Below, in pieces: positions 9,472-22,646 of a stretch of DNA of 64,000 bases. This stretch comes from Mytilinidion resinicola (Eukaryota; Ascomycota; Dothideomycetes; Mytilinidiales; Mytilinidiaceae). Numbering within the stretch: position 1 is the stretch's first letter; each line of letters starts with the position of its first letter. The position numbers and the translations under genes are program-made. The notes under the pieces were generated by a model that saw only the letters and a list, made by a program, of their open reading frames with translations, was not told where the DNA came from and searched no databases. The stretch spans positions 280,470 through 344,469 of the forward strand of contig NW_022985464.1 in the NCBI RefSeq assembly GCF_010093595.1, in the 5' to 3' direction.

Positions 9472-12400
9472 ATGGAGCGACGACGACAATTTTCGGATGC
9501 GGACGAGCTCCTGACAGCAGCGCCGACGGGAGCGAGCCGGGAAGAAGAACACCCAATCAGCGCCGACTCGGGCGAAAGCAAGGCCTCAAGGACGCGGTTC
9601 ATAGCTGTCACTGAGATGATCCAATCATATCGCGCGCATGCCACTGCGACATATTCGGGAAATGCTGAGGCCATGTCTACCATGGTCCTCACTATCATGG
9701 AGCTTTGGGTTGAGTGCGACAAATACACCACCAAACACTACCCCTTGCTCCTCGGCTACACCACCGGCTTTACTTCTGGAGTATTCGATTCACTCGTTCT
9801 TACCAAGCGAGAGCAGCTTCTTCGCCTGCACTCTGTGGAGTCCTACCTGGAGAGTCGAGCATTGCGTGCTGTGGATGGCTACCCATGGCTTCTTTCGGGG
9901 AAATCGCTCGCTGCGAAGTATTACACCTACTCGCACTTCCTTCAGCATCTCCACGAGAAGATCTTATACGAGGCGGACCAGGCCAAGAAGGAAAAGAAAG
10001 CCACGATACATCAAAACAAGGAAAAGTACAACGAGTTAATCGCTCAACGAGACGCATCCGATCACAGCAAAAAATCGCTGACAGACCTCTACTCACCGTC
10101 AGAACACCCTGCTTGTCTCTCCGAATGTCCCCGATGCAAGATAGACAGAGAGATCAAGGACCTTGGTATAGAGCCATATGAGCACCCTCTTCCTGCTGAC
10201 GCTCTATCCGCTAAAGCTATTATCTTTGAGGTCACGATTCCCGAGATCATTCGTCGTTGGCGGGATACCACGCTCACTGTCCTCTATGAGATACTAAGTG
10301 AGGCTAGTGATATGTCCGCAAAGATATCACGATGTTGCGCTTCTCGCTTCTATCATCCTGAGTACCACCCAACGATTACAAAAGTCCTCAAACAAGAAAT
10401 AGATGGATGGCGCACATCCTACGAAAGCTATCGCTTTCGGTTTGTATCGACAGATATCCACAACAACGCCACTATTGATATCCACACTGCGAATCCGGAG
10501 AATATCCTTACCACGCATAGCCGGCAATACGACCTCTACAAGTGCACCTCCAGCGTCGCCTCTTCGTCAAACACAGTACCAGAGCCGCGTTCAGATCATG
10601 CATACCCCCCGCTAACCCTGCGTGAGCCGCTCCGGAGCTGGATTGTTGGGAGCGCACATTTCTCCAACGAAGTCATTGCAAAAGTATCCGAACGCCCCCT
10701 GAATATGTCTAGCGAAGAGTTCAAGGCATTCGGCAATCTGAGAGCGGGGCACCATCTCCAATGGTACAACATCTTACAACAGCTATTGGTACCAACTCTT
10801 GATTTCAACAAGCCTGAGACATTCTTCCTTATCCTGCAGGCTGCCAACGAAGCTGGTCCAAAGTCCGACGCGGAACCTCTGCGCGAAACACATTTCGTTT
10901 TAGAGGACGTTGAGTTTGGGCAGACACTACTCATTGGACTGTGGGACGCACTGCGGCGAGTGTGGGATAACTGGGAAAACGATATTGCTTGTTCCATTCT
11001 TGCTAGTATCGCGACACGCATTTTATCTCTCGCTTGCGATCGCAATGTGCACAAGCAGTGCTTGATGTATCTCAAGGAGATCCGGGATCGGTCCATCGAA
11101 TGGTGTCGAACTCTCCGCGCGAAACTGAAGGAAACCTGCGCAAGAAACGAAAGAGCCAATATGGGCAGACGAATTCTCATAATTGCCTTGCTGTGTCATG
11201 GAACTTTCGAAGTCGGCGCATCACATCTTCCGTCAATACTGTCGTGCAACTCCGAAGCTTCTATAATGATTGAATCATCCATGATCATAGCTGAACATCT
11301 CGCTCATGGCGGAGATGCAGTCTACATAAAAGAGAAGGCTGAGCCTGATGACGAACCCGGAGCGAACGAAAAGCACAGAAAGACAGAGAAAATATATCAA
11401 ACCGCGGGAGAGAAAAAGCGACTCGAAAAAGAGCAAGCGTGTAACTTCAATTGCTTCTTAAAGATTCTCATCTACCGGTGGCGCCATGCCTCGTACAAAG
11501 CCGAGCCACTGCTTCGAGACTCTATCACCAACAACCCAGCAAATTGCCTTGATATTGTGATAAATAAAACCTTCCCTGCACATGAGGGCGCCAGCATCTC
11601 ATGGACCTGTAGACCAGGGCAGCATCAACACGTGTTGGTGGCGAATACGGAGGCCTCCGAACGTCGCTTGTCACTGCATCTTCAGTACAACGTATTGACT
11701 AGTGTTTTTCTGGTCAACGGGCAAACCCCCTCTGGCTTGCCACCCGAATACATAGCGCACTCGACTTACCAACGGCTCTTTGGGGACCAGCTATTCCAAG
11801 CTGCACCTAGCAGCCAATCGCGAATGTCATTTCAATGCACCCACAGCGAAGCTGGATATGAGATTCATTTGGGCTTGGTCAGTGGCGAGCTCATTGTACG
11901 GATGAGAGATACAAAGATCTCGGGGAACAGATATCATGAGCTGATTCCACCATCAAAGCTGCAAGGACACATACCAAATTTACTAGTGTCGGAGTACACT
12001 CATTGGTATGTCGTCGGTGAGAGTTTGATTGAGTTTCGCCTTCCCAGAGATATCTGGTCCCCATTTGATAAGGATCGTGGCATTGCCTTTCATATCGATG
12101 AACAAGGCTCTGTATACTTGATTAAGGGTAGCTCCAAGGCTATGGTCGGGCTTGAGTCGCAGACTGCAAGAGCCCTCTCTGCAATATTCCGACCCATAGA
12201 GCGTCCTGAATACATCCACTTGACGTACGATAGACCAAACTCGACGCTCGAAATTGATCTGCCTCGTTATGGAACGAGCTTTAGTCTACATAAGAAAGAG
12301 AGCACCATCCATTCCAAGTCGTACAGAGGAATGGCAATTGATCCAGACCAATCTCTCGGAGCACTTCACGGTCTGAGTAGCAAACTGGTTCTTTTCTCAA

Positions 12401-15400
12401 CAGATGACCATCAAAATGGTCTGGTTTCACGGGCAACAATGATTCCAGAGGGGGAGCTCTATACATCGCGAGAGCATGAGGGATACGGTTCGGCGTGGTT
12501 GAGCTCTTCTGAGCCCGGCGGTCATAACAGTATTTCTTACCACTACTATCACATTGACGAGGGTCTGGGACTGCTTCGGGGATCTGGAACCCTGAGAAGC
12601 GAACTCTGGCTATGCTATGTGTATGCGTTTACTTCTCATTTTCTCCCTGATCCGTTGACAGAATGCACGGGTACGGAAAGCGCGCTACGAATCCTAAACT
12701 CGAAACTTGTCCAATCTCTCATCTTGTCTGAACCCCTGAAAAAAGAGGACGAACTGAAGCTTCTCGGAAGAATCTCGAAAATCAGCCCATCTCGGTCACT
12801 TTCGTACTTTTCGTCAGGCCGCATACAGAGCGCTCGTTGGTCGGATTTCTCGCCTCTCGCGCAGACAGACGCTTTTTATCAAGACGTACAACTCAGTCTA
12901 AAGAAGGTTCACGATTTCGAAATTATTTTCCACGGACGCCGCGAGAATCAAAATTCGGTCACGGATCCGAGCGATAGACTTCACAGCTGGCATAGGACTC
13001 GACTCTCGCCGTACGAACGGCCCGGATACGAGGCAAGATCGCCATCTACGATTACCGAATACGTCTATAGCAGCCGCCAATCTTCCAAGACTTTAGAAGC
13101 TGAAAGAAACACCTGCATTCTTGCCAAACTTTTAAATCCGCTTGCCGGTGTGTTGACGGAAGAAATACTGTCTTCAAAACGTTTGATTCGACGCGTGTCC
13201 ACCAGCCTTGGGTGCGCAATTCCCGAATGGCACTGGCAAACTGGCAACAATCCTGGACTGCGCGATAATTTGGATAGGTCAGATAACTCTATCGAACTGC
13301 CACCGCGGTTCGACGTGCGCTGGCTAGGTCAGGACCCCGTCACTATCAGGCGTTCTTTGGCCACCGTGCACACACAACTTTGTCAGATGGACGCACGAGG
13401 AAGTGATTGCGATGTATACGAGCTGACCATGTTCTTTGCGGCGCTAGTCTTTGCCAAAAATGAAGACGACCAAATCATCCAGGCCTTGTTACTTTTTGCC
13501 ATGTCTCTGCCACCAACTTCTGGGAATAAGCGGCTGAAGCCGCAAAAGGAGTATCAGCAAAGCCTCAGGCAACATAGGTCTTCACTGCAACTTTCCGGAA
13601 GATCCAAGCACCGCCTTTCTGAACCCCATACTGCCAAACCTGACGTGCTAAACCTGATTGACAGAACAGTGTTTGACGAAAGGCAAATCGAAGCTCTTGC
13701 GGAAAAGTATGCTCCGGATATATCTCCTTGGGACTGGTATGAGTACGAGCGGAGGAGGCAAGAACGATCCAGAGATGTTCAAGCGCTCGTTCGTGCCACA
13801 AGAGCTCATTGGGATACCGGGAGTACCAAGGACCCGATCTACAAAATCGATTCAAGGGGCTTCCTGCTTGCTACATTCACCAACGAGATACGGGTGCTAC
13901 TCCGTTCGTGGCGGCGGAACGAAAAGCATATGCAGCACCTCCGAACCGTTATTGAGGAAGCCGCACCATTTGAGATCCTCGGTGCAGATGACGTTAGAGA
14001 TGACCCAAAACGAGAAATCTTCTGGGAGCCTCCATCGAACTCCTGCAACGAAATGTCACTTCAATATCTTTTCAAGCGTCTTCCTGCTCCAGACATAAAA
14101 GCGCCCCCGCCTCGTGCCTTCCCAGAATACTTAAGGCTAGCTTCATTGGATATGAGCGCTGTGGTAATAGAGCCGGAGATGAGTGAGCTGCTCAAGGTCC
14201 TGAAATCGCTTCCTGAAACTGGTGAGCAGCGGAAACAGTATATCACGGATCTAGGTAAGAGCCGGGATGCTCTTGGGACCACGACCGAGATTCGCTCCTC
14301 AATAGCAGCATCTGAAGTGTGCAATCAGTTGCTGAAGGCCCTACAAGCCTTGGAAATTTATCTCCAGGAGTGTCGCCAATCAGTCCAGGACATGAAAAAT
14401 CAGATGATTGCTGCCCTCACACAGCTGCCTGGACTGGAAGGATATGAAACAGGCTGGTACAGTCTTTGGCCGAGAATCACACCTCTTGTTTTTCTTGAGC
14501 AGCTATCGGGAATACATTGGAACAAGCTGAGTGAGTGTTCGCAGGATTGGCAGCGCTGCCTGGTCGAGTACGCGAAGGCGTGGACTGTGCTCCAACGAGC
14601 GGAGCGACTGGTTCGAACTGCTAGCAAAGGCAGCGGGAATATTTTAGACCTGGTGAACGAAATGAAGCACACTGGCCACGAGAACTGGGACCCGATGCAA
14701 TTCCCCGAACAGCTGCTCTTCGAAGTTGAAAACGGCATTCTGATCCGGCCTGGCCAGCATACTATTGCTGAGCACATGCGTGTGCGCCAGGGTGGCAATT
14801 CTGTCTTACAACTTAACATGGGCGAGGGAAAGTCATCTGTCATTGTACCAGTCGTCGCTGCCTCGCTCGCAGAGGCCCCGCGGCTCGTCCGGGTCATTGT
14901 CACCAAGGCCCAGTTTCAGCAGATGCGACACCGCCTCAGTACGAGCCTCGGCCGTTTTCAGCATCGCCAAGTGTACACTCTCCCATTCTCGCGCAGAATC
15001 GGCCTCGATGAGTCTCGCAGTCGGCTTGTCAAGGCCATGTGCCAGGAGTGCGGAACCAATGGCGGTATCTTGCTTATGCAGCTCGACCACGTCTTGTCAC
15101 TCAAGCTTCTTGGCCTTGATAAAATCATATCAGGTAGCCAGGCCACGGGCAATATACTGACAAACACCGAGTTTGCCTTTGAGCGCTACGTCCGAGACAT
15201 TGTTGACGAGAGCGACGACATCTTCAACGCTAAGCTTGAGCTGACGTACACAATGGGGCAGCAAGTAGCCCTCGGGTTTAGTCCACAACGGTGGCGGTTA
15301 ACCCAAGCCGCTCTAGAGGCTGTCTTTGAAACGCTTCCCGACGTGAAGCGTGAGTTCCCCGATGGCTTGCTCATGGAGCCCAGTAGTTATGTTGGCGGCA

Positions 15401-18400
15401 TGCCCCGAGTTAGGATACTGAGGACAACCGCCACACGACGATTACTCGAAGAGACCACACGCAGATTGCTGCAAAAGGGCCAAGAAGGATTGTCCGTGCT
15501 GTCTTTGGATCCAGACCATCAGGAAGCCATAATGCGCTATATCATCGAATTGTTTCCAAGCCCTGGCGACATTGAAATCACTGAGAAGTTGTTCGCAACC
15601 GCGACAGAGCGACAGCCACTGCTGGTTCTTAGGGGGCTAATGGCAAATGGAGTACTCGAGTTTACTCTACACCGCAAGCGGTGGAGAGTCCACTATGGTC
15701 GTGACTACGAGCGAGAAAACGGAATACCAGGGCTCGCAGTCCCCTATTGGGCCAAAGACTCGCCGGTACCAAACGCCGAGTTCAGCCACCCCGAAGTGTA
15801 CATCATCCTAACATGTTTAAGCTATTACTACCAAGGCTTGAGTGACGATGAACTTTTCGATCTATTCGATCACCTGCGCGCCGCGGACAATGGCGAGGTC
15901 GAATATGAGCAATGGACAGTGCTGGACGGCAACCTGCCTAAAGTGCTGTCCGGGGTCAATACCAAGAACCAAACACATTGCAAAGAGCAGGTCTTCAGTC
16001 GCCTGCGAAACTTCAAGCCTGTGATTGACTCTTATCTTTCCAACGTACTCTTTCCGAGGAAGACGGCGGAATATCAAATGAAGCTATCGGCATCCGGATG
16101 GGATCTGGTAGGCGAGCGGATGCATCCCATCATTGGGTTCAGTGGCACCAACGACTCGAAAGTCTTGCTTCCGTACTCCATTCATCAGCATGATCTGAAA
16201 GAGCAAAAGCATACGAATGCCGCGGTGCTAAATCTCCTCCTACGAGGAGACAACGGCATACAGACCCTCGGCCATGATAGCGCCAGCGAAGAATCTAACT
16301 CGTACACCCAACGTTTGTTGAAGAAAGTCATAGAGTCAAAGTCTCCAGTACAAGTGATTATAGACGTGGGGGCCCAGTTCATCGAACATGGAAACTTGGA
16401 CGTCGCTAGGCTTTGGCTAGCCATGGACCCTACCGCCACGGCGAAAGCGGTGATCACGTTTGACGAGAGGGATGAACTTGTGGTTGTTACGAGAGACACG
16501 CCAGTAGAGCTACTTGCGTCGTCGCCTTATTTTAGTAATATGCATTCCTGCTACGTGTTCCTAGACGAGATGCACACGCGCGGCACTGATCTTGTTCTTC
16601 CCGAAGATTATCGCGCTGCTGTTATGTTGGGGCCTGAAGTCACTAAGGACAAGCTCGTGCAAGGTAGGTCTAACCTTATTCTAATTCCTCCTCCCACCTA
16701 AGATTAGAGACTAAGACGGCTTCTGCAGCGTGTATGAGAATGAGAAAGCTGGGTAAAGGCCAGACACTTAGCTTCTACGTTCCGGAGGAAGTCGAGCTGA
16801 CCATCAGACGAATATGCAATATCAGCCCGGAAAATCCGATCAGAAAGGTGGATATGATTCGCTGGGCAATCTGGGAAACATGGCGTGAGTGTGAGAAGCT
16901 AATACCGCTGTGGGCTTCACAAGGAATCCGGCATTGGAAACAGCAAACGATTTGGAAAATGGCCAAGACGCAGAAGAACCGGCGTATCGACATGAGGCTT
17001 GAGTGGGCTGAGAGGTATCTGGAGCCTGAAGCACAGACGCTTGAGCAGTGCTACCGTCCCCGCTCTGAAAACCCAGGTAGTATATGGCCTGATGAGACGT
17101 CCGGAATTCCAGAGAATGGCGATCAGAAACTAAAGTTCATCCGGCAGACATGCGAGAAGTTCCGCGTCGTGGGTCTGGAAGCGGAACTGCTCATTGAAGA
17201 GTATGACCGACAGGTCGTACGCGAAGTCCAGCAGGAGCGGCAGGTCGCACGCGAGGTTCAGCAGATCTCAGAGTTCCAGAAGCCCCCTACTTTAACACCA
17301 CATCAGCCAACTGCGGATCTAGAAGTGGCGAACTTTTTGCGAACGGGAAAGATCAAGGAGGATTCAGAAGCCTTCCTTCCAGCATTTGAAGCTTTCCGTC
17401 ACAGCTCAGCGGCCCAGCTAATCGATCTGAGCGAATTTCCCAACACACTGCTTGCGACGCGCGACTTCATCGAAACAGTGGAGCGCGAGGCGAGCGACCA
17501 CGTCGCGGACCAGCATTTCCGCCCAGTCCAATGGGTCGTCAGTCGAGCTATCGACGGAAAATCCGGTGACGATTATGTGAATCAGCTTATTCTGATAAGT
17601 TCCTGGGAAGCAAACAATTTCCTCGGTTTGCTGCGTGAGACCAACAAGGTTGTCTTTCACCTGTACGCACCCCGAACGAACCTATCACACCGCTCGCTCT
17701 CGGACCTCACCTTGTTTACAATACCGGCACTGCCACAAGGCTGGACAGTCCCTAGGAGCCTAGTGCTCTTCCTGAATCTGTTCGCGGGACAGTTGTTTCT
17801 CGATTCACATGCTGAGTACATCCAGCTTTACGACTTTTTGACGACTTCGCTCATGTCTAGCCCGTGGAAAGATAGCAAGGGCGAGAAAGCTGCTGTGAAT
17901 GGACCGCGCAGCATAAATACGAAGACGAGATCGACTTTGGCGTTCAAAACAAAAACTGCGTTCTTCAAGCACGTAATGACCAAAATCTGTCGTGATAGCG
18001 CGGATATCAGGATGACAGACATGGGTCGCATATGCGCTGGACTCCCCCTATCTGAGGACGCGTTTGGCGGGCGAGATATGCCTTACGCTCAGATTCAGCC
18101 CAGCCAAGCGAATGCACTCCCCGTGACGGAGGTAGAGTTGCAAAGAAGCATAACAAGGAAGATTCTGGCTTTCAACGACATCTTTGAGAAGAAGTACTCA
18201 GAGTTTCCCCAACGCGCGCCTGAGGAAGCGCCAACCTCAGAGCGGGACCAAGGCAGAGTAGAGAACCTCGACCCACCAATAGTCAGGCCCTTCGACGGCC
18301 TTTTTAAATCCCAACTAGTTTCTCTGCTGAAAAATCATGCGAGAGATGCGGCTCGTGGTCGACGTCGTGGGAATATCATCACGTTACTTGACGATGAGTA

Positions 18401-21028
18401 CCTTCTGGGCGAGGTTGGGTTCCCCACTGATTGTCCTATCCCGAATTTTGCGATGAAAACTTGCTCTGTGTGCAAAACGGATCGGTTCAAAACTTCTATG
18501 GGCGCAGATGATGGAGTTTATTGGCGTATTCCTCTAGCGGATCTAATCAGCTCCAAGGGCCGATGCGAGTCGTGTGGGATGTTGTCGAATGCAGTGGAGT
18601 ACATGAAAGATGAAGTGAGAAGGGTGAAGAAAATCCAGCAGGGGAAAAAGATCAAGAAGATATTAGACGAAAAAATGGAAAAGTTGCTCAAGGAAACGGT
18701 GAAAGATATTTTGGACGAAGGGCTGAAATCAGCGGAGGAAGCAAAGCTGAAGAAGAGCATGGACGAAGAGTTTGAAATCAGGGTGGAAAAGGCTTGCGAG
18801 AAGGCACACCGAAACGCATCTGCCCTTGTGGTACACTACAAGAGGCCCGAGAATCGATTGCTCCTGATGCTCAGTGATTGCAATCTAAAGGAGACCATAT
18901 CGTTTCCGTTCGAGGTCTACCGTCTTCCAACCGAAGTGATTGGTAATATGCATCCACCAGGAAGCCAGCAGAGACAACCACTGACGCCTTCGTGCTAGAT
19001 TATCCCAATGTAATCGACCGTGGCGTCCCCTGGATAGGAATCAGGCAGAGCAGTCACATGGTCGGGAACCAAAACGTGGATGCAGCCGTTGCATGGGTGC
19101 AGTCGCACATAAAAGCGTGCGATGAAAAGCACGGCTGCATCGCGACAGCTGCTAATTCTGATCCATTTCTGCCAACACGCGTTCTGGATCTGGGCGATCG
19201 AAACCCTGTTATCCGACTGTGCGAGACTGGGGGGACGCAGAGAGACCGCTATGCGACGCTGAGTCACTGCTGGGGTCGCAGCCATCACCTTGTGACTTTG
19301 CGGAGTAACAAAGAAGACTTGATGAGAAAGATTAAGCACGATGAGCTCCCAAAGACCTACAGCGATGCTATCCTCTTGACGCGGGCGCTGAACATCCGCT
19401 ATCTGTGGATTGACTCGCTTTGCATTGTACAAGACGATAAGGAGGACTGGCGCGCTGAGGCGGCGCGCATGGGCGATGTTTACCGCTACAGCCATGTGAC
19501 CATTGCGGCCACTGCGGGTGAAGATGGTAACGCAGGCTTGTTTGACAACCAAGGCAAAAATGCTGCTAAAGTCAGATGCAAAGAGCTAGAACGCAGGCTG
19601 GAAGGTGACGGAGGAAAGACTCGGAATGCGGTTCGGGGCATGAACGTAGAAGAAGGGGAGGATGCTGGGAAGCAAGTCGGCCATGGTAGCACTGCATCTC
19701 AATCCAAGGCTGGAGTCCGAGGGAAACCGGGTGGGAGATGCTCGAATGGAAAGATCAAGGGTGGCAGATTAGACAAGGATTCGGGGAAATGTAGGCAAAA
19801 GGTGGAACAAAAAGATGAACAAGGGACACCAAAGGACCGCATCTTCGTGCGTCGCCAAGCTCGCCACGACGCTTTCTCTCGCTTTGATCCGTCGGGCCCA
19901 CCCTTGTTGACTCGCGCCTGGGTATACCAGGAACGCGTCTTGTCGACTCGAGTGCTGCACTTCGACGCCGACGAGCTGCTGTGGGAGTGTTCCGAAACAT
20001 TTGCTTGCGAATGCGGTGCGGTCGAAGCGCGTAACACGAAGCGCGCCACGGTGAAAAAAGGTCGACCGGAGAGCGGCGGCCCGGTTACTGAGTGGCTCGA
20101 TACATACCAGTGGGTAGACAGCAAACGTAGTCACGACACAATACGAGAGCATCCGCGCCTCCTCCGCGAACGCTTCCGTGGCGTTGTCTCCGACTACGGT
20201 CGCCTGAGGCTGACCAAGGAGTGCGACCGCCTTCCCGCGCTAGCTGGCATCGCGCGGGATTTCCGTGGTTACAGTCGCGGCCGCTATTTGGCCGGCCTGT
20301 GGGAAGACACGCTGTGGACAGACCTACAGTGGGAGACAGGTACGCCTGCTCCGACCGAAGATACAAGAGTATCCCACGCGCCGACATGGTCGTGGGCTGC
20401 CGCGGCTGAACCCTTCTACGACTGGTTGGATCCTCTTGGTGCGCCCTGCATCGATGGCCAGCTGGTTGTGGCGGCCGAGGTGGAATCACTGGGGCCTGAC
20501 GAGTTTGGTGTGTGCGAGCGCGGGTTCGTTGTGCTGCGCGGGTCTCTGCGAGATGTTCGTCTGCAGACGCGGGCGAGAAATACCAGGGAGGGGAAATTAG
20601 TGAATCGACACGTTTCCGTGGTGGGAGAGATGGGTCCGCACGCGAGAGTGAGCCTAGACTTCACGCCAGGATGGGATAAGGACGAGGAACTGCAGGGAGC
20701 GACTGCGTTGCTACAAGAGCAGCTTAGAACCGCCACCGTCGAAAAAGCGCACCGAGAACAGGAAGAGAAACAGAAACGGGAACAGACTCGGACGCAGAAG
20801 GAGCGAGACAATAAGACGGAACCCCGAGACGACGACATCACCACAGTCGTCATCGGCGAGTCCCCACGCCTCTACCAGTGCTTCTACCTTACGCAGCGCG
20901 CTGCTCTGCTCCTGCGCCGAACCGCGCCAGGAATTTCCGTGTACCACCGCGTAGGGATCATCTTCGACTTTCAGACGCTCGGTCCGGAAAATGGGTCTCG
21001 GAGTATGAAGATAGTGAAGATAGTGTAA
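9472..21028 (+). CDS. giant DUF3638-DUF3645 ATPase-like protein fused to a C-terminal HET domain
   Basis: Three exons: 9472-16663, 16729-18942, 18999-21028; introns 16664-16728 (GTAGGT...CTGCAG) and 18943-18998 (GTAATA...GCTAG). Spliced length is 11,436 nt, 3,811 aa. Start at 9472 (MERRRQFSD) is preferred; the frame is open from 9241. Residues ~35-200 continue where the neighbouring DUF6606 protein stops (STMVLTIMELWVECDK). DUF3638 holds a P-loop-like QLNMGEGKSSVIVP (K1787), and DUF3645 a Walker-B-like FLDEMHTRGTDLVLP (D2365), resembling SecA/SF2 helicase motifs. Splicing gives KLVQACMRMRKLGKGQ, the normal continuation of this family. Its usual C-terminus (CRDSADIRMTDMGRI) is followed in frame, with no stop, by a CSVCK...CESCG segment (~2975), a charged coiled-coil-like linker, then HET: DRYATLSHCWG (L3223-G3228), YLWIDSLCIVQDD, LLTRAWVYQERVLSTR. 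HET domains act in fungal vegetative incompatibility and cell death. The fused protein's role is inferred, not known. Confidence 0.75.
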
Positions 21029-21795
21029 CAAGGGGAATGCGATGGAAGGTGCGTAAAACGCGTTCTTGGAACTGGGAGTGCGAATTCCTCACTGATGGCG
21101 ATAAGGCCTAGGTACCTGTCCGGACCAGAATTATACTTGTCAGATGTTATCCAACCAATGGGGCTATCGCATCCTCTACTTCTCGAGATGCTTAGACCCA
21201 GTCTGTCGTTTTCGAAGTATCACCAGAAACTGGCAGGTATAGGCCACGAAGGGATTGCTTGTGTTCGGTCATCGTTGTGGAAATCTGACGAGATTGGAAG
21301 CGGGTAGTTGAACGCAACGGCTCTGTCACGGCAATGGCGCCTTAAAAATGCCACTGGAACTACTAGCCCAACGGAGAACGTGGTTGATCAGAAATAACAG
21401 GCTTCCCTAAAACGCGGGCAATGCTATCCTCGCTAATAGTTATGCGTTGAAGACAGCTCGGATACCGCCGCTTTGGTGAGTGCTTGTCCTCGTTTCTAGT
21501 GAACGGTTTGCAGCATTGAATATTCTGATCGATATATTCTGTAATTGCGTCACGAAGTATCCAACTCGCCACCGCTCCTCCTTTTTTCCCATTGGTAGGC
21601 CCCTGGCGTTTTGGGTGATGTCACACAATAGAGTACGGATGTTCCTCTGCAAAGTGGTAGAAGTAAACGCCAACTTGTGCACGGAGCAGGCTCGTGCACG
21701 AAAATCAAAAATCACGAAGCCTTAATTTATAACCTAGGGACAGATTTAAGGCCCCTTACTAAAACTTAATAGTTTCTAGCGAGGTCTATCTAAGA
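21029..21795. other. intergenic, downstream of the HET fusion gene
   Basis: No gene supported. Probably 3' flank grading into repeat sequence from about 21780. Confidence 0.45.
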
Positions 21796-21954
21796 CTATG
21801 CCGCAGCTAGTAGGGAAGGTTAAGCAAGGGTAAGCAAGAGTGAGTAGACCTGAGGAGAGCTGAACCGAAGCTGAGCCGGGCCTGAGCCGAACTCAGCCAC
21901 AGCGGCGCTGGGTCACGTGCGCACAGGGGGTCGGGTAGGGTGCACATTGGGGTG
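21796..21954 (+). repeat. degenerate repeat, related to 25557-25635
   Basis: 'gactatgccgcagctagta' and the following GGTAAGCAAG tandem bits match 'gactgtgccgcagccagtg' at 25557 in the same orientation up to 'gacctgaggaga'. This copy shows CCA to CTA and GTG to GTA changes, which fits RIP. The full element is not resolved. Confidence 0.65.
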
Positions 21955-21989
21955 TTGAAACAGGCAGTACGAAACCCCAATATGCACCC
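21938..21989. repeat. imperfect palindrome, 16-bp stem with 20-nt spacer
   Basis: GGGTGCACATTGGGGT (21938-21953) and ACCCCAATATGCACCC (21974-21989) are inverted with one mismatch. It sits at the left edge of repeat copy B; only the right arm is present in copy A. Confidence 0.8.
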
Positions 21990-22250
21990 AAGCAATTTCC
22001 TTTCCCGTTCAGGAAACTGAGCTGCTCATGCTCCAGCCTGAGCTGTAGCTGTGCTGGGCTGGGCGCATCCTGAGTGGGGACTGAGCAGCTTTGCTGGAAC
22101 CCAGTTCTGGGCCCTGTATTCGAAAGGAGGGCGTTGAGACTAGGGTTATTACCCTGCCTCGGAGGGACTATTTCTGAACCCGTAGGCCTCCTAGGCTCCA
22201 GTTTCAGGCCCCTAAATCTCGAGTAAACTTACCCTCTGATATGTCACGGC
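21955..22250 (+). repeat. degenerate interspersed repeat, copy B
   Basis: Direct-orientation relative of copy A (3185-3425), with an internal ~60-bp segment missing from A (around 22100-22170). No coding capacity seen. Confidence 0.7.
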
Positions 22251-22427
22251 CTAAGGTTGGTCTGCGCTGCTTTATTATCTATGCAAAGGTATGGCTATGA
22301 GTGGCTAATAGGTTCTAATGTTATCTGAAGCTAGAATCTGTATTATTATTAAGGCGTACTATTTAGAGGCAAATAATATAGAAACTTCATAAGACAGTGA
22401 GGCATAGTGACTTCTGATTATAAAAGC

Positions 22428-22612
22428 ATATCTTGAGAATATAACTGTTACAAGACGGGTCGATCTTAAGGGCGTAACTGTCTAGAGAACGTCCTCGTCT
22501 TGAGATGCCACCGTCTTAAGACTTTAGCTGTCGTACGACCATGGCTGTCTTAAGAACATACTATCTTAAGAATATGCCGTCTTAGGAATACGCCTGTCTG
22601 CAGAATAGTGTT
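22428..22612 (-). repeat. 16-bp tandem array, inverted relative to the array at 3.4 kb
   Basis: Units such as TTAAGAACATACTATC, TTAAGAATATGCCGTC and TTAGGAATACGCCTGTC are the reverse complement of the GACGGCATGTTCTTAA unit at 3424-3700. The array ends about 35 bp past the stop codon of the ARC-like gene. Confidence 0.65.
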
Positions 22613-22646
22613 ACGAACATGGAAATAATATAGCAATTTGAGCCTT

